Of a stretch of DNA of 64,000 nucleotides, positions 45,164 through 53,926 are shown piece after piece; positions within the stretch are counted from its first letter, which is position 1; each line of letters begins with the position of its first letter. The position numbers and the translations under genes are program-made. The stretch is from Microvirga rosea (lineage in GTDB: Bacteria; Pseudomonadota; Alphaproteobacteria; Rhizobiales; Beijerinckiaceae). The notes under the pieces were generated by a model that saw only the letters and a list, made by a program, of their open reading frames with translations, did no database searches and was not told the DNA's origin. The DNA is taken from positions 1 through 64,000 of the forward strand of contig NZ_JAJDOP010000001.1 of assembly GCF_020595095.1 (NCBI RefSeq), written 5' to 3'.

Positions 45164-45457
45164 ATGACCCTCACCGACTGGATCACGCAGGAATTGCGGG
45201 AGCACCTGCATCCGACAGACCTCGTCGTCACGGACGAATCGGAGCAGCATCACGGTCACGCCGGCTGGCGCGAAGGCGGTGAGACGCATTTCCGTCTTTA
45301 TATCGTGTCGGAAGCGTTCACGGGCAAGTCCCGGGTGGACCGCCACAGGATCGTCAACACAGTGCTCAAGGAGGCCTTCGCCCGAGGGCTGCACGCCCTT
45401 GCCGTCGAAGCCCGCGCGCCGGGGGAACCTGATCCGCGCGCGAGCCGCAAGGCTTGA
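45164..45457 (+). CDS. BolA family protein
   Basis: A 97-aa class II-KH fold protein. Signature FRLYIVSEAFTGKSRVDRHRIVNTVLKEAF, followed by GLHALAVEARAPGE. Conserved His residues (VDRH, and EQHHGHAGW in the loop) are those used with monothiol glutaredoxins in iron-sulfur traffic. Divergent from the J-domain gene, convergent with the thiolase. Confidence 0.92.
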   Translation: MTLTDWITQELREHLHPTDLVVTDESEQHHGHAGWREGGETHFRLYIVSEAFTGKSRVDRHRIVNTVLKEAFARGLHALAVEARAPGEPDPRASRKA

Positions 45458-45467
45458 GGTTTGCCCC

Positions 45468-46634
45468 TTACTTGATCCGTTCCAGGATGCTGACGTAATT
45501 CGCGACGGCCGCGCCGCCCATGTTGAAGATGCCTCCCAGCACGGGATTCTTCACCTGGATTCCGCCAGCTTCGCCGCAGAGCTGCATGGCGGACAGGGCA
45601 TGCATGGACACGCCGGTCGCGCCGATCGGGTGTCCCTTGGCCTTGAGGCCGCCGGAGGGATTGACCGGCAGCTTGCCGTCCCGGTGGGTCCAGCCTTCCT
45701 TCACGGCTATCGCCCCCTGCCCCGGAGGTGTCAGCCCCATGGCCTCGTACTCGATGAGCTCCGCGATGGTGAAGCAGTCATGGGTCTCGACGAAGGACAG
45801 ATCGGAGAGCTCGATGCCGGCCTGATCGAGCGCACGACGCCAAGCTTCCGCGCAGCCTTCGAACTGGATGATGTCCCGCTTCGACATGGGCAGGAAGTCC
45901 TGGGCATGGGCCGTGGCCCGGAAAGCCACCGCTCGCTTCATACGAAGAGCCGTCTCCGTATCGGCGATCACGAGAGCCGCCGCCCCATCCGACACAAGCG
46001 AGCAATCGGTGCGCTTCAGCGGGCCCGCCACGAAAGGATTCTTCTCGCTTTCCGTCCGGCAGAACTCATAGCCGAGGTCCTTGCGCATCTGGGCATAGGG
46101 ATTGTCGACGCCGTTCTTGTGATTCTTCGCGGCAATCAGCGCCAGCGCATCGGATTGGTCGCCGTGGCGCTGAAAGTAAACGCCGGCGATTTTTCCGAAC
46201 ACCCCGGCAAAGCCACCCGGAGTTCCCCCGTCCTCGGGCAGGTAGGACGCCTTGAGCAGAATGTTCCCGATCTCGGGACCCGGCGTTGTGGTCATCTGCT
46301 CGACACCGACCACGAGCACCGTCTTGGCGCGCTTCGCCTCGATCGTCTTGATGGCCTGATGCACGGCGGCGGAACCGGTCGCACAGGCGTTCTCGATCCG
46401 GGTGGCGGGCTTGAACCGGAACCGATCGCTTGCCTGAAACACCAGGGACGCCGTGAATTCCTGCGGGGAGAAGCCGCCGTTGAAATGGCCGAGCACGACC
46501 TCGTCCACATCCTCGGGGCCGATCCCGGCATGGTCGAGGGCCTCGTTCACGACGCGGACGATCAGGCTTTCCACGGTTTCGGTATCGTGCTTGCCGAACG
46601 GGGTATGAGCCCAGCCAACGATGCAGGCTGTCAT
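45468..46634 (-). CDS. Thiolase superfamily acetyl-CoA acetyltransferase
   Basis: A 388-aa enzyme of the SCP2-thiolase-like branch. Nucleophilic Cys is in RIENACATGSAAVHQAI. The His of VETHDCFTIAELIEYEAMGL and GGLKAKGHPIGATG complete the active site, and the C-terminal CGEAGGIQV retains a Cys-glycine loop. It condenses or cleaves acyl-CoA. The specific chain length is not readable. ATG 46634 is preceded by GAGGAG. Confidence 0.88.
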   Translation of the reverse strand: MTACIVGWAHTPFGKHDTETVESLIVRVVNEALDHAGIGPEDVDEVVLGHFNGGFSPQEFTASLVFQASDRFRFKPATRIENACATGSAAVHQAIKTIEAKRAKTVLVVGVEQMTTTPGPEIGNILLKASYLPEDGGTPGGFAGVFGKIAGVYFQRHGDQSDALALIAAKNHKNGVDNPYAQMRKDLGYEFCRTESEKNPFVAGPLKRTDCSLVSDGAAALVIADTETALRMKRAVAFRATAHAQDFLPMSKRDIIQFEGCAEAWRRALDQAGIELSDLSFVETHDCFTIAELIEYEAMGLTPPGQGAIAVKEGWTHRDGKLPVNPSGGLKAKGHPIGATGVSMHALSAMQLCGEAGGIQVKNPVLGGIFNMGGAAVANYVSILERIK

Positions 46635-46713
46635 AGGGCGGTCTCCTCAAGAATGGTTGTCCTGAGAATGGGCTCCATCCGCCCGGACGGCAAGATCGTT
46701 ATCAGCAGGAGAC

Positions 46714-47853
46714 CTATGCCTTGTACGCCCCCACACCGTCGCCCAGGTGCGCATTGTTCTCCTCGCGGATTCGCGCCGCCGCCTCGTCATAGAGGAACGG
46801 AAGGAAAGCGAAGCGACGCCCTTGCGTGACGCGGGATACGGCATGGAGAAGCGAGCAGGAGAAGACGACGGCTCCACCGACCGGCGCCTTGTATCCGCGG
46901 GGGCCATATTCGGGAAAGCTGACCTCGCCCCCCTCAAATGCGTCATTGAGGTTGATCGATACGGCAAAACGCCGATGGGCCGTCCCGCGGGTCGTATTGT
47001 CCCGATGGGCCCTGAAATGTCCGCCGTCCTCGGCCGCATAGCAGGACACGATATAGCGCTCCATGCGTGTCGGCCGGAAATAGTGAACTTTCGCGATCTC
47101 GGGGTTGATCCGGCGAATCACCCGCTCCTGCAGCTGCCGGATCAGCGCCTCATCCTCGATCGTGTAATCCTTGCGGCGTTTGTGATTGGGGTTGTGGATC
47201 GCGACGGTTTTCCCCTCGATCTCGCGCATGAACCCCGATTCTTCTCCCCCGTGGTCCTCATAAAGGCCGATCAGGCGACGACAAAGAGCAGGCTCGAGGA
47301 CGTCCGGCACCACAAGTACCGGAGCCGGAATTTCGAACCCTGAGAAGAGGGGTACCGGCGGGAGAGCCTTCAGATAGGCCAAGATATCCTGACGGTCGCT
47401 TCCATCCGCTTTGAAGGGAAAGATGGCCCGGACGCGCAAGGTGGGGTTGAGCACCATCCAGAACCGGCGCAGGGGAACGGAGGACGAAGGCTGAGCATCA
47501 TGAGGCATCGCCCCGAACAGCCGGCTGACCTGACCATCGTAGTCCCAGAAGTGACGAATTCCCGGCAGGTTCTCCTGCGCCCGCCCCTCGGACGCGTCGG
47601 TCGGATCCACGCTGACCCCGAAGAAGGCGATCCGATCGTCGTCGAATAGGGATCGAAGCGGACCTTCAACCGCCGCAAGAGCTTGGAGTCCGGCCTCGTC
47701 GGAGGCGGTTCCGTAGAAGCACAGGACGATGTAGCGGCCCGCCGCCGTGTCGAACGCGTATGCCGGATTGCTGGTCGAGCTCTGGCGGAACCATGGGACT
47801 GGATCCCCGACCTGGGGAGTATGAAAGTGATGGGGCGTGGCCGTGTCGGTCAT
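46714..47853 (-). CDS. Redoxin-like domain fused to 2OG-Fe(II) oxygenase
   Basis: About 379 aa. Residues about 10-165 look like an AhpC/TSA-redoxin fold (VGDPVPWFRQ, YIVLCFYGTASDEAGLQAL, FFGVSVDPTD, RHFWDYDGQVSRLFG). The expected peroxidatic Cys after FxxxAxTxxC is missing; the position is in TASDEAGL. Residues about 180-375 are a prolyl-4-hydroxylase-type domain: the HxD in FRAHRDNTTRG, the distal His in LLHAVSRVTQG and an Arg (RRFAF) for 2-oxoglutarate. ATG 47853 is preferred to GTG 47862. Substrate unknown. Confidence 0.83.
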   Translation of the reverse strand: MTDTATPHHFHTPQVGDPVPWFRQSSTSNPAYAFDTAAGRYIVLCFYGTASDEAGLQALAAVEGPLRSLFDDDRIAFFGVSVDPTDASEGRAQENLPGIRHFWDYDGQVSRLFGAMPHDAQPSSSVPLRRFWMVLNPTLRVRAIFPFKADGSDRQDILAYLKALPPVPLFSGFEIPAPVLVVPDVLEPALCRRLIGLYEDHGGEESGFMREIEGKTVAIHNPNHKRRKDYTIEDEALIRQLQERVIRRINPEIAKVHYFRPTRMERYIVSCYAAEDGGHFRAHRDNTTRGTAHRRFAVSINLNDAFEGGEVSFPEYGPRGYKAPVGGAVVFSCSLLHAVSRVTQGRRFAFLPFLYDEAAARIREENNAHLGDGVGAYKA

Positions 47854-47908
47854 CGAAAACACTCAATGTCTCGATGTATCGTTATTTCGTTTGAGTCCTG
47901 CTCGCAAG

Positions 47909-48811
47909 TCAGTGCTGAGAAACGAGAAGAAGTCCGACCCCGACCAAGATCAGCGCCATGCCGGCAAGCTCGCGCCGGGTGGTCACCTGAGACAGGAGCC
48001 GGTGAGCGACCGCCTGCGCCATGAGCACTTCCACGAGGGCAAGCGTTCGGACGTTCGCTGCTGTCGTCAACGCAAATCCGATGAACCAGAACTGCGAGGC
48101 CAAGGCGCCGAGAAAGCCCGCGCCGAGGGATGGCCGCCACGCCCTGAAGCTCGACATCAGCGCCTTCCTGTCGAAGATCCCCATCCAGGCCAAGAGAATC
48201 GCGGTCTGCGTGCCCAGCCCCCAAACCAGGGTGGTGGTCGACCGCATCACGGAGGACCCTTCCGGCAATGCCAGGATGGCGCCCCGAAAGCCGATGGCCG
48301 CAAGGGCGAAGAAGGCGCCGGAGGAGATGCCGTAGATAACGGGGCGGAGGCCCGAGGATGCCAGATCCGCCCCTCGCTTCAGCGACATGAGGACGACGCC
48401 CAGCGTCGCGATGACGATGGCGATGGCCATGCCGGGAGTCAGAGGATCGCCAAGGATGATCAGGCCGAACAAAGCGACCTGGACCGGCTCGGTCTTGGTG
48501 TAGGCGGTGACAACAGACAGCGAGCGCTCCCGCATGGCCGAAAGCATCAGGGCCGTGGCGAGAATCTGGGTGGTGGCGCCGCCCAGCACATAGGCAAGGA
48601 ATCCGGCGTTCGGTAGCGGCACCGGCTCCCCAAGGACAAGGCGAACGAGCCCCAGGGCCAGGAGGGCGAAGGGAAAACCGTAAAGGAACCGGACCTGGGT
48701 GGCCCCGACGGTTCCGATGGTCTTGGTAAGTTGGCGCTGGGTCGCATTACGGCCGGTTTGGGCCGCGGCCGCGGCGAGGGTCGCGGGAATCCAGAGGAGA
48801 GAAACGGTCAT
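47909..48811 (-). CDS. EamA/DMT family transporter
   Basis: A 300-aa inner-membrane protein with ten predicted helices in two EamA repeats. Patterns such as TYTKTEPVQVALFGLIILGDPLTPGMAIAIVIATLGVVLMS and the closing LALVEVLMAQAVAHRLLSQ, then ELAGMALILVGVGLLL, are typical of DMT exporters. ATG 48811 starts the first helix; 14 codons upstream are not membrane-like. Cargo unknown. Confidence 0.85.
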   Translation of the reverse strand: MTVSLLWIPATLAAAAAQTGRNATQRQLTKTIGTVGATQVRFLYGFPFALLALGLVRLVLGEPVPLPNAGFLAYVLGGATTQILATALMLSAMRERSLSVVTAYTKTEPVQVALFGLIILGDPLTPGMAIAIVIATLGVVLMSLKRGADLASSGLRPVIYGISSGAFFALAAIGFRGAILALPEGSSVMRSTTTLVWGLGTQTAILLAWMGIFDRKALMSSFRAWRPSLGAGFLGALASQFWFIGFALTTAANVRTLALVEVLMAQAVAHRLLSQVTTRRELAGMALILVGVGLLLVSQH

Positions 48812-49012
48812 GTCGATCTTGAATCCGCGCGGCTCTTGCCATGCTCTTGCCACGGAATCCCTTAGAAAGGGTGGAGAGAAAAGGACTAATTGCCGGGCGG
48901 CCTAGCCAAAGCCGGGCTTCAGGCCTAAAAATAGTCCTCAATAATCATGTTTGGCACAACTCCCTTCTCGCGTCAGTTTCTCGGTGTTCGTTTTCTTCTG
49001 GAGCCGTTGCGT

Positions 49013-50374
49013 ATGAACGTCAGCCGTGTTCTCCGTACGACAGCCCTTGCCATTGCGACATGTGTGAGCGGATCGGCCTTGGCGGGCGGCCCCGCCCTTG
49101 TCGTCGATGCCGACACGGGGCGCGTTCTTCATGCCGAGCGCGCGACCGATCCGTGGTTTCCGGCTTCGATCACCAAACTGATGACCACCTATGTGGCGCT
49201 TGACGCCGTTCGGTCCGGCCATGTGAAGATGGACACGCTGCTGACTGTCTCGGCGGATGCCGCAGCCCTTCCGCCGTCGAAGATGGGGTTCAAGCCCGGA
49301 ACCCAGATCCGCCTCGACAACGCCCTGAAGATCATCATGGTCAAGTCGGCGAACGATATCGCCGCGACCATTGCGGAAAATCTGGGCGGATCCATCGAGA
49401 ATTTTGCGGAACTCATGAACCAGAAGGCGCAGGCGCTCGGCATGCACGAGAGCCGTTTCGCCAATCCTCACGGGCTGCCCGACGAGCGGAACCAGACCTC
49501 GGCACGGGATATGGCGATCCTCGCGCGAGCCTTGTTTAACCAATTTCCCGAGTATCAGGGCCTGTTCGATATCGGTGCCATCCAGTACGGCCGCCGGATC
49601 ATGCGCAATACGAACGGCCTCATCGGCCGGTATCCCGGCGCCGATGGCATGAAGACCGGTTTCATCTGCTCGGCCGGATTCAATGTGGTGGCGAGCGCCA
49701 CCCGGAACGGCCGGCACTTGATCACCGTCATTCTCGGTGCACCTTCCGCCAACGAGCGGACCATGAAAGCCGCCGAGCTGTTCGATCGCGGTTTCAACAG
49801 TATGGCCGGCTCTTCCAATCCGACCCTGGCGGCTCTTCCGGCTGCCTCGACCCAGTCGCCCCCGGATATGCGCTCCGTGATCTGCGACCGCCGTGGCCCG
49901 ATGCCGGGCGAAGAAGACAGCCAGACCACCATCGCCAATGGCGAGAATACGGGCGTTCCGAATTTCTTCTCGTCGGGTGTGATGGCTTTTGCCGGCGCGA
50001 CACAGCCGACCCGGACGTCTCTCGGACCCCGCTCCGCCGTTCAACCGGAGCGGATCTGGATCGGCCTCAATCCTCCCTCTGAGGCGGAATTGGCTGCTCA
50101 GGCCGCGCAGGAAGATGCAGCGGACAAGGCCAAGAAAGCCACGAAGAAGACCGCCAAGAAGAACGGTGGATCGAAGACCGCGAAAGAGAAGAATAGCCAG
50201 GACACGGATACAGATACCGCTGCCGTTTCTCCGAAGGAAACGGCGAAGGACAAGGCGCGTGAGAGCATCAGCGTCAAGCCGGTGAGCGACCAAAAAAGCA
50301 AAGCGAAGCCTGCAAAAGGCAAGGACCAGGCGGCTGCGGAGACATCCGCAAAAGCAAAGAACTCCAAGAACTGA
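49013..50374 (+). CDS. D-alanyl-D-alanine carboxypeptidase (penicillin-binding, DacA-like)
   Basis: A 453-aa secreted serine peptidase. A signal peptide ends at SGSALA. Active-site motifs: SITK (Ser52, Lys55), SAN (112-114) and KTG (214-216), the S11 peptidase set. The C-terminal beta domain is replaced or extended by about 130 residues, ending in a lysine/alanine-rich tail (KKATKKTAKK and further). That tail may bind cell-wall polymer or DNA. The ATG 49013 begins the signal peptide; the frame opens 22 codons earlier. A strong terminator follows. Confidence 0.9.
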   Translation: MNVSRVLRTTALAIATCVSGSALAGGPALVVDADTGRVLHAERATDPWFPASITKLMTTYVALDAVRSGHVKMDTLLTVSADAAALPPSKMGFKPGTQIRLDNALKIIMVKSANDIAATIAENLGGSIENFAELMNQKAQALGMHESRFANPHGLPDERNQTSARDMAILARALFNQFPEYQGLFDIGAIQYGRRIMRNTNGLIGRYPGADGMKTGFICSAGFNVVASATRNGRHLITVILGAPSANERTMKAAELFDRGFNSMAGSSNPTLAALPAASTQSPPDMRSVICDRRGPMPGEEDSQTTIANGENTGVPNFFSSGVMAFAGATQPTRTSLGPRSAVQPERIWIGLNPPSEAELAAQAAQEDAADKAKKATKKTAKKNGGSKTAKEKNSQDTDTDTAAVSPKETAKDKARESISVKPVSDQKSKAKPAKGKDQAAAETSAKAKNSKN

Positions 50375-50400
50375 CCGATCCCACGGTCACATGAGCCACA

Positions 50401-50437
50401 GCCGCTGCGAACCTGGTTCGCAGCGGCTTTTTTCTTT
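50401..50437 (+). terminator. Rho-independent terminator of the carboxypeptidase gene
   Basis: Stem GCCGCTGCGAA (50401-50411) with TTCGCAGCGGC (50417-50427), loop CCTGG, then TTTTTTCTTT. Confidence 0.92.
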
Positions 50438-50523
50438 GAGGGCCGGCGCCTCGCGTCTGTGAGAAGAGTCCTTGCAATCCCGCACGAAGCAGGCGAACGG
50501 TATCGTCGAACCGTGATCGCCCC

Positions 50524-51420
50524 ATGACTCCTCTCTCTTCCGCCAGTGGGCTTCTCCTCGCCCTCGGCTCGGCCGGCCTGTATGGCCTCAACATTGTCTA
50601 TGCCCGTGTCGCCGCTCTGGAAGGGGTCTCGGGCCCGGCCGTCGTGGTTTATCGGGTGCTGCTCATGCTCGCCCTGGTTGGAGCGACGGCATTCCTGATG
50701 AGGCGGTCCTTGGCCATTGCGCGGGATGAACGCCTGACCATGGGCGTCTTAGGGATCTCCACCGCTCTCGTGGGGCTCTGTTATGTTTCTTGCGTGACGT
50801 TTATTCCCGTCACCGTTGCGGCAGTGTTGTTCTACGCCTACCCGACCTTCATCGTCCTGGCCTCTCCGTTCGTGGAAGGCACGAAGCTGACACCCGACCT
50901 CATCGGCGTCGTCATCGTCGCCCTTATCGGGATTTCCTTGGTAGTGGGTCCGGCCTTCGGAGATCTGGACTGGCGTGGGCTCGTGCTGGCCCTCGGGGCA
51001 GCGGCCGCCACGGCGACCCAGTTCTTCGCCGCAGCCCGCTGCCGCAAGACGACCCTGCCGGCGAAAATGTTCTGGATTCACGTGATCGTGCTGCCGACCG
51101 CAATCCTCGTCGGTTTTGCAACCGGGCAACTGACGTCACCGGCGGCCTTGACGCTGGCCCCCTTCGCCGTGGCGATGACAGTCGGCGGCTATGTTCTGGG
51201 TTTTTTGCTGCAGATCGTTGCCCTCGGGCGCATCTCGGCCGTTGCGGCAGGCATCGTCTACTGTGTCGAGCCCGTTGTCTCGACGGTGACGTCCACCCTT
51301 GTCCTCGGAGAGAGGGTCGGCCCGTTGCAGGCACTTGGAGGCGCTCTGGTGCTCGGAGCCATCGTCACCAATATTCTGCTGGAGCGGTCACGCACCGCGC
51401 CTGTCGTACCCACGGACTGA
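50524..51420 (+). CDS. EamA/DMT family transporter
   Basis: A 298-aa membrane protein with ten helices in two EamA repeats. The first repeat ends in VAAVLFYAYPTFIVLASP, the second in VAAGIVYCVEPVVSTVTSTLVLGERVGPLQALGGALVLGAI, the conserved EP-x-G-E loop of DMT exporters. It starts with ATG 50524 and lies 4 bases before the CobW gene, so the two are likely cotranscribed. Substrate unknown; it differs from the EamA gene 2 kb to the left. Confidence 0.87.
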   Translation: MTPLSSASGLLLALGSAGLYGLNIVYARVAALEGVSGPAVVVYRVLLMLALVGATAFLMRRSLAIARDERLTMGVLGISTALVGLCYVSCVTFIPVTVAAVLFYAYPTFIVLASPFVEGTKLTPDLIGVVIVALIGISLVVGPAFGDLDWRGLVLALGAAAATATQFFAAARCRKTTLPAKMFWIHVIVLPTAILVGFATGQLTSPAALTLAPFAVAMTVGGYVLGFLLQIVALGRISAVAAGIVYCVEPVVSTVTSTLVLGERVGPLQALGGALVLGAIVTNILLERSRTAPVVPTD

Positions 51421-51424
51421 TGTC

Positions 51425-52597
51425 ATGACGGATCTCAACGCCGCTCGCCCCCTGCCGCCGATTCCCCTGACGGTCCTTACGGGCTTTCTCGGTTCAGGCA
51501 AGACGACCCTCCTGAACCGGCTCCTTCAGCATGAGGCGCTGCGGGATAGCGTCGTCATCATCAACGAGTTCGGCGAGATCGGCCTCGATCACCTCCTGGT
51601 CGAGAAGATCGACGACAACATGGTTCTCCTCTCCGCGGGCTGTCTGTGCTGCACGGTTCGCGGAGACCTCATCGCGACGCTCGAGGATCTGCTGCGCAAG
51701 CGCGACAACAACAGGATTGCCCCCTTTCAGCGCGTGATCATCGAGACAACGGGCTTGGCCGACCCTGCGCCAATTCTCCACGCGGTTCTTTATCACCCTT
51801 ATCTGTCAATGCGTTACGGGGTCGAGGGCGTCGTCACGGTGATCGATGCCGTCAATGGCGCCGCCACTCTCGACAGGCACGTGGAAGCCGTCAAGCAAGC
51901 CGCCGTTGCAGAACGGCTCGTCATCAGCAAAGCCGATCTGGTGCAGGATCAAGGCATGCTGGATCGGCTTCGGGAGCGCCTTCGTCACCTCAATCCCGGC
52001 GCGTCGATTCTCCCTGCGGACGCTCCGGCCGAAGCCATCATCGCCGGAGGCTTGTTCGACCTGCAGGGCAAGATCGCCGATGTCGGCGAATGGTTGCAGA
52101 CGGAGGCCGTGGAAGACGCCGAACGGCGCAGTCACGGTCATCAGCATGCTCATCATCACCATGACGCGAGCCACGACGGGCATAAACAGACCCACGGTCA
52201 TCATGCCCACCACCACGACGTCAATCGGCACGACGAACGCATTCGGGCCTTTAGTCTGGTCAGCGATCAGCCGATCCGGCAAGGCACGCTCGACATGTTC
52301 CTCGATCTGCTTCGCTCAACGCAGGGAGCAAAGCTTCTGCGGGTGAAAGGTCTTGTTGGCTTAGCGGAGGATCCCGAGCATCCTGTCGTCATTCACGGTG
52401 TGCAACATGTGATCCATGTGCCGGCCGTGCTTCCCCGCTGGCCAAGCGACGACCGTCGAAGCAGGATCGTCTTCATCGTCGATGATTTGGAAAAGAGCGC
52501 CGTTGAAGCTTTGTGGAACGCCTTCCTCGGAAAACCCCAGATCGACCAGCCGGATGCGACGGCCCTCGCCGATAATCCGCTGTCGCTGAGGCGATAG
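51425..52597 (+). CDS. CobW/COG0523 family GTPase metallochaperone
   Basis: A 390-aa G3E GTPase. Walker A GFLGSGKTT is at 20-28. The metal-binding CxCC motif (GCLCC, Cys73/75/76) is followed by Walker B IIETTGLADPAPI. A histidine-rich stretch lies at about 235-270 (HGHQHAHHHH and further), then the CobW C-terminal domain begins after RIRAFSLVSD. Members deliver zinc or cobalt or help make metal enzymes. ATG 51425 gives the family start MTDLNAARPLPPIPLTVLTG; the frame is open 42 codons upstream inside the EamA gene. No zur box was recognised. Confidence 0.93.
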   Translation: MTDLNAARPLPPIPLTVLTGFLGSGKTTLLNRLLQHEALRDSVVIINEFGEIGLDHLLVEKIDDNMVLLSAGCLCCTVRGDLIATLEDLLRKRDNNRIAPFQRVIIETTGLADPAPILHAVLYHPYLSMRYGVEGVVTVIDAVNGAATLDRHVEAVKQAAVAERLVISKADLVQDQGMLDRLRERLRHLNPGASILPADAPAEAIIAGGLFDLQGKIADVGEWLQTEAVEDAERRSHGHQHAHHHHDASHDGHKQTHGHHAHHHDVNRHDERIRAFSLVSDQPIRQGTLDMFLDLLRSTQGAKLLRVKGLVGLAEDPEHPVVIHGVQHVIHVPAVLPRWPSDDRRSRIVFIVDDLEKSAVEALWNAFLGKPQIDQPDATALADNPLSLRR

Positions 52598-52600
52598 GGC

Positions 52601-53644
52601 TCAGCGTTCGATCTTACGCTGATCGGCTGGAGGCAGGAAAGCGTCCGTAAAGACGGTCTCCGACTTGGGCTTTTCTTTATATTCCAAACTCGAGGAGATT
52701 TGATCGAGCGCTCTTACGAAGCGTTCCTGATCGATTCCGCCGACTCCGTGTTCCCGAACCCATGGGGTGAGGATGTTCTGTTCGAGGGCCATGCGAAGAC
52801 GGTCGAGCTCCACATCCTTTTTGGCCAGGTCGTTGCGCGCCAGAACCGCATCGACGGCATTCGACGGATCTTTCGCCGCATCCTGCAATCCGCGCACGAC
52901 GGCACGCAGCAGCCCCCTCACGGCATCGGGGTTCTCCTGAGCGAATTTCTTCGAAACGAGAATTGCGCTGCCATAAGCATCCAAGCCATGGTCGCTCATG
53001 AGGATCGTCACGATGTCCTCTGTCGGAACGCCTCGCGACTTGAGATTGATGAAGGAGGTTGTTGAAAGACCGAACACGGCATCGACTTCGCCCTGGGCAA
53101 GCATCGGCTCACGAACCGGGAGGCCCACGTTCTCGAACTTCATGCTCGAGTCGTCGATCTTGTTCACCGCCCTGAAGACAGGCCACATGGCGTAGGCGAC
53201 GTCAGCCTGAGGTGCGCCGAAGGTTTTGCCTTGCAGACTTGAGAGATCCGTCGAAAGACCCCGGCTTTTGCGGCCGACAATGGCGAAGGCAGGCCGGTCA
53301 TGAAGCATCATCACGGCGATCGCGTCCGCATCCGGTTTATCGTTCTGCAGGCGGACCAGACCATTCACATCCGCGATTCCGGCCTCGACAGCACCGGAAG
53401 CGATCCGCATCAGCGCTTCGCGCGACCCGGCCGCAGGCTCGATCGTCACGTCCAGCCCCTCGGCTTTGAAATACCCCTTCTCCTGGGCAACGGCGAAAGG
53501 TGCTGCCGTTCCCTCCCAGCGCCCATCGAGGCTGAAGCGCACGGCCGTTTGAGCCTGACCCTCAACCGAGGCGAGCAGCACGGCCATTCCGGAGAGAAGC
53601 GCTGCCGTGACTTGCCTCATCTTCGCGGACGGGATCCGTAACAT
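52601..53644 (-). CDS. NMT1/SsuA-like ABC-transporter substrate-binding protein
   Basis: A 347-aa periplasmic protein. A signal peptide of about 31 residues ends at SVEGQA. The mature part opens with FSLDGRWEGTAAPFAVAQEKGYFKAEGLDVTIEPAAG, the standard start of NMT1/ThiY/SsuA-type proteins. Later come GAPQADVAYAMWPVF and VDAVFGLSTTSFINL. Ligand could be a nitrate/sulfonate-like or pyrimidine precursor; not readable. ATG 53644 has GGAGGA 8 bases upstream. No permease or ATPase gene is adjacent in the window. Confidence 0.87.
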   Translation of the reverse strand: MLRIPSAKMRQVTAALLSGMAVLLASVEGQAQTAVRFSLDGRWEGTAAPFAVAQEKGYFKAEGLDVTIEPAAGSREALMRIASGAVEAGIADVNGLVRLQNDKPDADAIAVMMLHDRPAFAIVGRKSRGLSTDLSSLQGKTFGAPQADVAYAMWPVFRAVNKIDDSSMKFENVGLPVREPMLAQGEVDAVFGLSTTSFINLKSRGVPTEDIVTILMSDHGLDAYGSAILVSKKFAQENPDAVRGLLRAVVRGLQDAAKDPSNAVDAVLARNDLAKKDVELDRLRMALEQNILTPWVREHGVGGIDQERFVRALDQISSSLEYKEKPKSETVFTDAFLPPADQRKIER

Positions 53645-53926
53645 TTCAGGTCTTCCTCCGGTCTTGCGGTTTTGCAGCAGAGCCTGGGGCCTTCGAGGCG
53701 CTCTCGCTCCAGCAATTTCTTTTAACGATTGCCTGATCATGCAAGCAGATCGGCTTATGGCGTCAAGCACTTCAGCGCTCTTTGGTTTCATATCCGATCA
53801 TTTGCCGGGCCTTGATCCGGCGGAAGAGACTTCCCACCTATGGTGCGTCGGTGACCGGGCCCCTCTGGCGAGTGCGCGACGCGCTCGTGATGTCGGAACC
53901 GATAGGTTCAATACACGGGTTCGGTC

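Noticed and set aside
45279..46829. 516-codon open frame opposite the thiolase gene
   Set aside because: Mirrors the thiolase and overlaps bolA and the oxygenase gene; composition is that of a shadow.
53800..53926. Possible yybP-ykoY manganese riboswitch before the TerC gene
   Set aside because: TerC genes often carry one, but I could not find the conserved loops in this stretch.
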